Shown: positions 55,593-64,000 of the stretch, one piece after another
Numbering within the stretch: position 1 is the first letter of the stretch
How the letters are laid out: the number at the start of each line of letters is the position of its first letter
Assembly: GCF_019393635.1 (NCBI RefSeq)
Contig: NC_057867.1
Location: forward strand, 50,230,143-50,294,142
Direction: 5' to 3'
DNA from: Dromiciops gliroides
Lineage: Eukaryota; Chordata; Mammalia; Microbiotheria; Microbiotheriidae
Length of the DNA: 64,000 nucleotides
Position numbers and translations under genes: made by a program
The notes under the pieces: generated by a model
Told to the model about the DNA's origin: nothing
Database searches by the model: none
What the model saw: the letters and a program-made list of their open reading frames with translations, nothing else

Positions 55593-55639
55593 AACTCCCA
55601 GAATTTCAGAAGTGGAAGGGACCCCAGACGCACCTGAAC

Positions 55640-55850
55640 AACTCTCTAGTATACCAACAGGAAGGTAGTGGGATACAGTGAAATGAGTACACTGGCTATA
55701 GAGTCACAGGACCCGAGTTCCAATCCCAAATTTTGTGTGAGCTTGTATAAATTCTTTTACTTCCCTGGGCCTCGGTTTCTTCCTCTGTAAAATGAGGGGT
55801 TATACCAGCTGGCCTCTGAGGTCCCTTGCAAATCTAGAGCTAGGCTCCAG
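55640..55850 (+). repeat. MIR-like SINE
   Basis: gtagtgggatacagtgaaat, tcttcctctgtaaaatgagg and ggcctctgaggtcccttgca. Confidence 0.78.
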
Positions 55851-56191
55851 TGATCTACGATCAAAGCGGTCATGCAGCCTTCTCTTGAAGATATCCAGCA
55901 AAGGGGAACCCGCTGTCTTTCTAGGCAGCCTGGCCTACTTTTGGATAACTCTAATTGCCATGACATTTTTCCTTCCATCAAGCCTAAACCTGCTTCTTTG
56001 CAACTGCTACCCTTTGCTCTGAGTTCTGCCCTCTGGGGCAAGCAGAAATGAGCCTAATCTCTCTTCCAAATGACAGCTCTTCAAATACTGGAAGACAAGA
56101 GATCAGGTCTGTTCCCTCCCCCCCCCCAAGTCTTCTCTTCTTGAGGCTAAACAGCAGTTCCTTCAACTGATCCTCCCGTGGCAGGATTCTT

Positions 56192-56336
56192 TTTTGGGGG
56201 GCGGGGCAAAGAGGGTTAAATGACTTGCCCAGGGTCACACAGCTAGTAAGTGCCAAGTGTCTGAGGCTGAATTTGAACTCAGGTCCTCCTGAATCCAGGG
56301 CTGATGCTTTATTCACTGCGCCACCCAGCTGCCCCT
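56192..56336 (-). repeat. CORE-SINE nested in CR1/L3
   Basis: TSD ccgtggcaggattctt (56,176-56,191) / ccgtggcatgattctt (56,337-56,352), one mismatch. Confidence 0.92.
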
Positions 56337-56782
56337 CCGTGGCATGATTCTTGAGGCTCAGCCTCCTGGTCTCCCTCCTCGAAGGCACTCCAGCTTTTTA
56401 GGATCCTCACCATGATTGGAGCCCAGAACCGAATAAAAGATCCCATAGATGATCTGAACGGGGCAAAGGACAGTGAAATTCTTTCTCACCCTCTCATTCC
56501 TGGCCAGTAACTACTATGCCTTTCTTAATGGGTTCTAAGTTTCTATTGGCTTTTTGCAGTTTACAATATCATATTGGTTTACATTGAGCTCTCAGTCTAC
56601 TTAGATTTTTCTGAAGCACGCTACTGTCTATTAAACCAATGTAGTTGGACTTCCCTCATTTCGTATTGGAGAAAGTGATTTTTTTTCAATTCAAGCACTA
56701 ACATTTTACATCTCACCCTATTAAGTTTGTTCTTACAGTCTAGTAGATTGAGAACTTTGGGGAACCAATTATCTGAGGCAGT

Positions 56783-56990
56783 AATTCTTAGCCTCTGTTG
56801 TGTGTCCTTGACTCCTTTTGGCAGCCTGGGGAAGCACCTGCACCCTTTAGTAGAATGATGTCTTTGACTAATTGAAGGACATGCTCCACCATGTTAGAGG
56901 TTAGTGAAAATAAAGATGTAATTTTTTTTTCCATCCAAGTTTATGGACCCCCTGAAGTCTATCCAGGAACCCCAAGTTAAGAACCTCTTA
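56783..56990. mobile_element. Small element with inverted 'gttcttaacc'-type ends
   Basis: Left end attcttagcctctgttgtg and right end aagttaagaacctctt are imperfect inverted repeats; the interior has ggaccccctgaagtct. A left-half relative lies at 59,403-59,530. It is non-coding and most like a hAT-type MITE, but that class assignment is inference. Confidence 0.5.
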
Positions 56991-57344
56991 ACTAGGTATT
57001 AGCTATCCCTCCTACCTTTATGTCTCCTACATAGTTAATAAACATGCCTTTATCCAAGCCACTAATAAAAATGTTCAAGAGCTGATGACCAAGCACAGAT
57101 TCTTGGGGTAAGAGCACAGAATCCTAGGAGATGAACATAGCCTCTTGGGGTACTCCACTAGAGACTTCCTTCTGAGGTAACATCAACTCATTAACTTCCT
57201 CTTTGAGTATGGCCACTCAACTAGTTCTAAATCCACTCAATGGTACTAAGCTACTTTTTAGCCTACATCTTTACTATATATCCACAGGAATATTGTGAGA
57301 CTTTGTCAGATGCCTGGATAAAACCTAGTTAAATTACATCTATA

Positions 57345-57491
57345 TGGGGCAGCTAGGTGGCACTATAGTGGATAAAGCACCGGCCCTGGATTCCACTGTA
57401 CCTGAGTTCAAATCTGGCCTCAGACACTTGACACTTACTAGTTGTGTGACCCTGGGCAAGTCATTTAACCCCCATTGCCCTGCAAAAAAAA
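57345..57491 (+). repeat. CORE-SINE nested in CR1/L3, 14-bp TSD
   Basis: TSD aaattacatctata (57,331-57,344 and 57,492-57,505). Confidence 0.94.
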
Positions 57492-57570
57492 AAATTACAT
57501 CTATAGCATTACCCTAATCTACTAATCTACCTTGTTATTTTTTTTTAAGTGTCCCGTTCTGTAGGAGTGT

Positions 57571-57636
57571 TATACAGGGTCTTCCAAGTCTTCTGTAGGT
57601 TTAAACTGCTCTAAGACTTTGGGGACACACTGTATA
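57571..57636. mobile_element. 66-bp palindromic mariner-like MITE
   Basis: Starts tatacagggtcttccaagtc and ends with the inverse of tatacagtgtgtccccaaag; the two arms meet at a central gtttaaac. TA dinucleotides at both ends fit a Tc1/mariner target duplication. Confidence 0.7.
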
Positions 57637-57644
57637 GTGAAAAT

Positions 57645-57960
57645 CAATCATTCAACAAACATTTATTAAGCACCTACTATGTGCCACTACACTGTGCTAA
57701 GCACTAGGGCTACAGAAAGAGACAAAAGACATTCCTTGCCCTCAAGGAGCTCACAATCTAATGGAGGAGACAACAAAGCAAACATATATGTATGGACAAG
57801 CTATATGAAAGATAAATGGGAAATAATTAACAGAGGGAAGACATTGGAAGTAAGAGGAATTGGGAAAGGCTTCCAGTAAAAAAATGGGATTTTAGTTGGG
57901 ACTAAAAGGAAGCTAATAAAGCCAGTAGGTGGAGATGAAAAGGGAAAGTGTGCCAGGCAT
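57645..57960 (+). repeat. Ancient dispersed repeat
   Basis: caacaaacatttattaagca, tgccctcaaggagctcacaa, acaagctatatgaaagataa and aggcttccagtaaaaa in consensus-like order; ends near a G-run at 57,961. Confidence 0.75.
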
Positions 57961-58119
57961 GGGGGGGGGGCAGCTGGAGAAAATGCCTGGAGCTGAGAGA
58001 TGGAGGGTCTTGGTGGAACAGAGAGGAGGTCAGAGTTGCTGGATCAAAGAGTACTTGGCAGGGAGCAAGTTATAAAAAAAACTGGAAAGGTAAGAGGAGG
58101 CTTAAGTTATCAATAAAAT

Positions 58120-58290
58120 AATAAAGAAAAGGACACTAGATTTGGAGTCAGAGGGCCTGAATTCGAATACTCAATTGCTTAATACATGTGAAATCTTGGG
58201 CAAGTCATTTAAAACCTCTGAGTTGTAGTTTCCTCATTTTTAAAATGAGTGCATTGAACTAGATGATCTCTCAACTCCCTTTCAATTCTC
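58120..58290 (+). repeat. MIR-like SINE
   Basis: ggacactagatttggagtca, aatcttgggcaagtcattta and gtttcctcatttttaaaatg. Confidence 0.72.
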
Positions 58291-58749
58291 AGAAACTTCC
58301 TGTGTACTACTCCAGTACCCTGCAGGGGAACCTGTACTATTTGTCCTTTTCTAGGGCAGGAAAGAAAAGTAGAGGCAGAGAATAATGATGACATGGCATC
58401 CTAGAAAACTCACAGCTGTGTTTTAGGGTTACCTAGCGACTTGGCATCACAGAAACTTGCCAGACCTGCTTTAAACAGGCTATCCCACCCTTTTTGTGTC
58501 TTGTCCCAATCATTAAGTTTCCAGGGTAAACTCGAAAAAGAGATTTCCATTTATAACTCCAACAAACCGTGCTTATTGGATACTAACCTAAAGCCTTGAA
58601 GTATTTCAATGTTGGATTATACATTTTTCAGTTTGGGTTTTAGTCCTAGCAAAAAATAGCAGTTTAATGGCTAAAATAGTGACATTTACCAGAAACCCCC
58701 CAAAAAAGGTGGGGACAGTTCAGGAAAGGAAAATGAGAAAGAGGATATT
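58291..58749. other. No recognised feature
   Basis: Unique sequence with no supported gene. Confidence 0.4.
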
Positions 58750-58977
58750 TAGAAGATCAATCAATCAGTAAACATGTATTAGGCACCTCCTATATGCCAG
58801 GCACTGTGCTAAGCACTGGGGATACAAAAAGAGGCAAAGGACAGTCCATGCCATCAAGGAGCTTAGAATAATAAATATTTATTAAGTGCCAAATGTACTG
58901 AGAACAAATGGAGGAAGAAAGTTTACATAAGATACAGTCCCTGTCCTCATCAAGCATACAGTCTGCGAGAGGAAAAG

Positions 58978-59022
<45 letters not shown>

Positions 59023-59060
59023 TAATACACAGTGATGTATGATAAAGAGAGGTAAAAAAT
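58750..59060 (+). repeat. Two ancient dispersed repeat starts with a (CA)n run
   Basis: ccaggcactgtgctaagcac and then a second aaatatttattaagtgccaa copy, ending in a (CA)20 run at 58,981-59,020. Confidence 0.75.
58981..59020 (+). repeat. (CA)20 microsatellite
   Basis: Uninterrupted 40-bp CA run. Confidence 0.98.
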
Positions 59061-59402
59061 AAGAGCTATGTCATATCCCAATACTGGGAAGAGATTTCTC
59101 ACATTTTCCTCGTGCTGTTTATGTCTTCATATTTTAGATTTTCTCTGCTAGGCCAGAATAAGTCCAGACAGATTGTTAGTAGGGTGACTGATGTAAATCT
59201 CCAAGAATACAATGTGGGAATCTGTATGTGGGCATACATACCCCCCCCCACACACACACACGTGGTGATTTATATTTTTTAAAGCGCTTTCATGTCTTCT
59301 CTCATAGAACCTAGAGTTGGAATTTAACTCCCACCGAATGGAGAGAGATTCCATTCTACAACATCCTTTTCATTTGATCTGTACAATAACTTTCTAAGGT
59401 AG

Positions 59403-59530
59403 GGGTTCTTAACCTTTTTTGTGTTGTAGACCTCTTTGGTAGTCTGGTGAAGTCTATGGACCCCTTCTCAGAAGAATGATTTTAGATCATTGAAACAAAT
59501 GAAGATGTGGAAATTGAAGCTCCAAGAGAT
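59403..59530. mobile_element. Left half of the 'gttcttaacc' element
   Basis: aggggttcttaaccttttttg and ctggtgaagtctatggaccc match the left part of 56,783-56,990. The right inverted end is missing. Confidence 0.5.
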
Positions 59531-59582
59531 GAAATGACTTTACTCTTTCATCTCCATTGCTTTATTAAAAACATCCAGAAGG

Positions 59583-59726
59583 GGGGCAGCTAGGTGGTGC
59601 AATGGATAAGGCACTAGCCTTGGATTCAGGAGGACCTGAGTTCAAACCCAGCTTCAGACACTTACTAGCTGTGTGACCCTGGGCAAGTCACTTAAACCCC
59701 ATTGCCCTGCAAAAAAAACCAACCAA
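59583..59726 (+). repeat. CORE-SINE
   Basis: Head ggggcagctaggtggtgcaa. TSD about aaaacatccagaagg (left) and aaaaccatccagaagg (right). The core lacks the cacttgacacttactag duplication and reads cacttactagc. Confidence 0.92.
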
Positions 59727-59739
59727 AAAAAACCATCCA

Positions 59740-60680
59740 GAAGGTGGCTGTTGATCCCCTTCCTGCCAAATTCCATGGCCTTTCCCTCAGTCCTCATCAT
59801 CCAACTTTTTGCTGCACTTAACTGATTAACACTTCCTTGAAAAATTGTTCTTCCCTGGCTTTCCATGACACCACGCTTTCCTTATTCATTTCCTACTCCT
59901 TTAATTGCTCTTTCTGTCCCTTTTGTTAGTTCCCATTTCTCCTCTTACTCACTAACTATTGTTCTTGATCATTTATTCTTCTCTATCCCTTGGTGATCTC
60001 CTCACTTCAACCATCAACAATCCCCAAAGTATTTAGTCTTATATTCTCCACTTGCCTACCCTGCACTTCTGCTTGGTGTCATGGCATTACCTTAAATCCT
60101 AACACATCCCCAGGGAAAATCATCTTCCTCCCGAAAGCAGTTCTCCTTCCCAACAATTCCCTTTCTCTCTCTGATGTTGCCATTTTTCCTAGCCTAAATA
60201 CTTTGGAGTCATATTTGACCTTTCTTCTTGCTTTGTTCCCAATATCCAATCACCAAGTTCTCATTTCTTTATTTTCTTGATTTTGCCCCTTATTTTTCAT
60301 TTCCACAGCCACTACTTACTCTCTGTACCTCAGACCTCATTCCTGGATTACTGTAATAGTTGGCTTATTGTTGTCCCCAGTTCCAGTTTCACCAAATCCA
60401 ATATACCCTGCACATACTAGTGACTACTCTTCCTTAAACCACTTTTAGCATGTCAATCCCTTGTTCAAGAACCTAATTTCCTAGTATCTACCCCATCAAA
60501 TTTGACTTTCTTTGCCTAGCCTCTAGCCCTTAGGTAGGTTTCACTCTACCTATTAACTTCCCCACTGCTTCCTTAAATTCATGCACTCCTACCAAGCTAT
60601 TCTGGTCACAGTCCCAAGAGCAAATGACACTCATCCCCACCCCTCTCTACTAAGAGGAATGCCCAGGCTCTACTTTCTAG
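59740..60680 (+). repeat. L2 LINE, reverse transcriptase region to 3' part
   Basis: tggctttccatgacaccacg, cccttggtgatctcctcact, actttggagtcatatttgac, caagttctcatttctttatt and ggattactgtaatagttggc run in L2 order. Confidence 0.8.
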
Positions 60681-62034
60681 GATTAAAGTCTTGCCTTGGG
60701 AAGCCTCTTGGAGTCTAAATTTGGTGGAGATAAGCAGAAGTTGCCTAAGGCAGCTTTAATTACTCACTTTGGTAATGTGGTAAGGGTTTAAATTGGGAAG
60801 AATGCCTTGACATCTGAAGACAGAGACCTAGTTTTGATGGGCATAAGAGGCAAGTAATAGGGATGCTGCCATTGGAAATAAAGAGATCCAGTATCTCATT
60901 TAATTATTATTTAAGGCCTCGTGTAATTATATAAAATGGGTAATGCTTCCTCTATCTCTGGCCATTAGTGTATATAAAATAACATACATACACACCCACT
61001 TTAGACCTGGAAAAAAGATCATAGACAGTGGTTAAACCAAGTTACTTATCAGCTTCTGATTGCAGACAGTTGCATTCCATGGGCTAGTGAGGTACAATGA
61101 TGGCAGAAGTAAAAGGCTTTTATGTAAGCTTCCAGACCATTGTCTGCTTGGCCAAAATATTTGCTCTTTTCTGGAGCTAAATTCTTAAGCTTAGTATAAC
61201 CTTTTAATGAAGAAAGTAACTATTTTCAATATTGTTGTAATACAGTAGCAGCAGTAATGGATTTCTCCATTAGAATAAAAGTTCCTTATGCGTAGGGATT
61301 ATTTTATTCACTGTCTTTGTCTCTGAAACACCTAAAGAACTGCATGGATTGTAGACTGACTAATTGATACCTGTCCTCTTTAATCATTAGTCCCTAAACA
61401 ATTTGCCCACTTTTACTCCTTTCAAAAAAAAAGCTATAGTCAAGTAACTTCCCCCCTATTTACTAATCTCATTTTATTTTTCTCTCTTTTCCCATCAACA
61501 GGCTCTATATTTCCATAATCATTCCTTCTCTTCTCCTCTCCCCACCCCCCCAAAGACATCTGGACATCTGGTTACTTAAATCCACTGGGGTTGCAGAGTG
61601 ATGTAAGGAAAAACCACCTGCAAGGGATGAGCTGGTGAACAGGCAGCCTCAGGGCTCACGCGCTAGGGGAGTGGGCCCCGGACAAGCAGTGGAATCTGGC
61701 TGATCACCCTAGCAAAACACCACATAAGCAACAGAGCCTTAACCTGTCTGGTCAGATTCTTGTGAAGGTGATTTGCAATATGTGCTAAAACAGTTCCTTG
61801 GGAGGTGTTTAATGTATGGCAACAGAGCCGCAAAACGACACTTAAACACAATTTTCTTAGAGCGAGCTGCAAGACAATCTTTTCCAGATACATTTTCTCA
61901 CTTATGTTGAAAAAAACCTTACATGGAGCTGCAGGTTTGGCCCACTGCACATTTTGGCCCCTGTAGAACCATCCAGAGTTGGCCTGATACAAATCCATGC
62001 TGTCAAACTTCAACTTGGCCCTCACCACTGCTCA
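60681..62034. other. No gene recognised; possible conserved non-coding block at 61,590-62,030
   Basis: No repeat landmark was found. The 61,660-61,960 part retains several CpG dinucleotides (gagccgcaaaacgacac, agcgagctgc) in otherwise AT-rich DNA, and holds a 121-codon minus-strand frame without recognised domains. Conservation cannot be judged from this window alone. Confidence 0.4.
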
Positions 62035-63150
62035 GCAGTCCATGATTGTCTCTTGTGTCCTCCCCACAGTGCTGTTCCAGACCTTCTCCTCTCTTCTCAA
62101 GCCCCTAAGTCCCCCTCCTTCCCACCCCCTCACTTCCAGCAGATGATCTTGCCTCCTACTCTACGGAAAAGATTGAGACCATCTCGTGATGGGGCGTGGG
62201 GCCCTGTCTGTACATCTCTAGTCTCAGAGGAAATGATTTCTCTTTCCTAATGCTGGCCCTCTCTCCACCTATGCTCAAGATTCTATCCCTTCCCATTTCC
62301 TGACGGACCTTAGTGTTAGCCTTTCTCTCCCTCTCCGTTGGATTCAGACATTTTGCTTTCAAACATATACCTGTCTCTTAAAACTTAAGGAAAACTAAAA
62401 ACCTTCAATGACCCCACTGATCCTATTAGTTACCATTTTCTTTTCTCCTTTCTTTTACTGTCACATTTCTAGAGCAAGTAGGATATATCTCCTACTGTCC
62501 ATTTCCATACTCCCTTTTGCTAACTATCAGGCTTCTACTCCACCACTTTACTGAGGGTTCTCTAAGGTCACCACCACCAGTCTCCTTCCAGCCTAACCCC
62601 CAAACCTTCACTGAATCAGAATTCCCAGTTCTCATTTCCTTTGGCCCTTTTCTGCTGTATTTGATAAAGGCTGGCCTTCCTTATCTCTTGTGACACTGCC
62701 CTATCTCAGTTCCTATAGAATCAATTATAAGTTCCTTGAGTTCGGGGACTATTTTCATTTGTATCATTGCATCCCTAGCCTCAAGTACACAGTAGACACT
62801 TAATGAATACTTTTTGAATTGAAATTCGCCTCCTCACCTCTCTTTGTTTCTTTCCATGGTGGCTCCTCTACCTGTTCCCTACTTGGGGCAGGGATGCCTC
62901 CTTCCTGGAAAAAGCTTAGTCTTTAGTTCTTTCTACACCTTCTTCCCTGAGCTCCTCTTCTTTCCTAGGCTTTTAACTATCACCACTGTGTGATATCACC
63001 ACAATCCCAACTTTCTAACTCAAGCACTATCCTCTCACCTACATGGTATCATTGGAAAAATGCCAGAAACAGCCCTACACAAAAAATATCCTCCCCCACT
63101 GCTCCCTAGTGATACATTCCCCTGTCAAGTATTGCCCTCTCCCTTTTTGG
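62035..63150 (+). repeat. L2 LINE copies
   Basis: cagatgatcttgcctcctac, ggaaaagattgagaccatct and gttctctaaggtcaccacca belong to the L2 ORF2 region. A 3' end, ttaatgaatactttttgaat, occurs at about 62,800, and further L2-like text follows to about 63,150. Confidence 0.7.
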
Positions 63151-63649
63151 GAAAAAAAAATGCAAAGATCTCTGTAAGGAAAAACATATTGGGTTTATGA
63201 CGCCATAATGTCAATGAAATTGATCAGATACATTCTTTCCTCCACTGATGAGGGAGACAATGTAGTTGAAAGGGAGGTGTAGAGAAGGCCATAGGGTAGA
63301 AGGCTAAGGGTACCACAGGTAGACATTTTTTACTTCACAGTGTCACCTAGGGATCACCTTGGTCTTTCCTGCTCCCTACTTGCCCCACACTGTCCACTGG
63401 TTTGAAAGTGGAGTCTTGATTACAAGGGCCCTGTGTCCTTTCTTTGTGTCCCTCAAAGTAACTGGCATGCAGCTATGTAGACAGTAAGCTCTTCAGAGTT
63501 ATAGACAAATATGGAGAAGAACTTTTTACAGCCATAATGTCAAAAGCTCTGGGTGTAAACCAGAAGGAAGCTAAGAGAACCTTATTCACTCTCAGAATGA
63601 ATGACTAAAGTACACCTGAGAACTTCAATGGCACCAAACGTGAAGGATC
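63151..63649. other. No recognised feature
   Basis: Unique sequence with a short L2-like strip near 63,340-63,460. No supported gene. Confidence 0.4.
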
Positions 63650-64000
63650 ATTGATTTAGAAATAGAAGATACCTTGGGGATTATCTTGTTCAACCCCCTC
63701 ATTTGACAGATGGGAAAAATGAGGTCCAGATGAAAGATGGCACATAGGAAAGAGCAACAGCCTGGAATCAGAGGATCCAGGTTCAAATTCTGCCTTTGTT
63801 ACTTACTATCCATGTGGTCTTGGGCAAGTTACTTCAACTCACTGGGCCTCAGTTTCTTCAAATTAAGTAGTTTCTGAGGTCTCTTCCACCTCTACATCTG
63901 TGATCTTATGATCCTAAATCATCTCACTTCCCTGTACCTCAGTTTTTCTCATCTTTAAAATGAGGGAGTTGGGTAAGTTGGCTCTCGAGGTCCCTTCCAG
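63650..64000. repeat. MIR-like SINE fragments in both orientations
   Basis: 63,650-63,735 is minus strand (tcatttgacagatgggaaaa). 63,740-63,915 is plus strand (gtggtcttgggcaagttact, tctgaggtctcttccacctc). 63,916-64,000 is another plus-strand 3' part cut by the window end. Confidence 0.72.

Larger units (their letters stand above)
55850..57545 (-). repeat. Long CR1/L3-type LINE copy with nested insertions
   Basis: Reverse-complement landmarks in order: ggagcccagaaccgaataaa, ttgagctctcagtctactta, tttacatctcaccctattaa, gtattagctatccctcctac, ttggggtactccactagaga, ttctaaatccactcaatggt and ccctaatctactaatctacc. With the SINEs at 56,192 and 57,345 and the element at 56,783 removed, about 1.2 kb of LINE remains. 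No intact frame. Confidence 0.8.

Noticed and set aside
58790-59017. Frame starting with alternating Cys-Val
   Set aside because: It translates the (CA)n microsatellite on the minus strand.

Overview
This window reads as non-coding genomic DNA from a marsupial. The main evidence is about two dozen copies of a tRNA-headed CORE-SINE (head motif GGGGCAGCTAGGTGGCGCAG, core motif TGTGTGACCCTGGGCAAGTC), together with MIR-like SINEs ending in the 'ccttccagctctaaatctatg' type tail, old L2 and CR1/L3-type LINEs and L1 3' ends. That mixture is typical of metatherian genomes. The abundance of SINEs with intact target-site duplications (TSDs) fits a lineage where the family was recently active; an Australian marsupial is my guess, not something the sequence proves. 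I found no host protein-coding gene that I can support with confidence, no tRNA or rRNA gene, and no CpG island.

Layout. 1-11,500: unique sequence with SINEs, an ancient dispersed repeat split by a 1.15 kb poly(A)-tailed retrocopy (3,952-5,103), and decayed CR1- and L1-type LINEs. 11,543-16,205: the centrepiece, a three-layer nest. An L1-type 3' end with a 17-bp TSD has been invaded by a minus-strand endogenous retrovirus (11,597-15,771). Its two LTRs differ by a single G in a homopolymer. Between them lie a primer-binding site, a leader with 183-bp tandem repeats, a 628-codon gammaretrovirus-like gag frame and a polypurine tract, but no recognisable pol and no env that I can establish. 17,000-18,000: a decayed tandem array of roughly 170-200 bp units. 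18,770-19,175: two opposite SINEs whose TSDs show that the segment between them was flipped. 19,181-20,024: a probable solo LTR of a different family.

20,000-47,000: long plus-strand L2 copies carrying nested L1, SINE and mariner-like insertions, including two SINE-SINE composites that each share one outer TSD. 47,000-64,000: more SINEs, microsatellites, a long minus-strand CR1/L3-type LINE (55,850-57,545), two small palindromic DNA-transposon types and two further L2 copies. A possible coding exon (6,777-6,885) and a possible conserved non-coding block (about 61,590-62,030) are noted as hypotheses only.

Nothing here forms a working pathway. The interest lies in the retroelement biology: a very young gag-only provirus that would have to rely on enzymes supplied by another element, and SINE rearrangements whose order can be read from their TSDs. 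Repeat families are named from recognised motifs, not from a database search, so family-level labels are more secure than subfamily labels.
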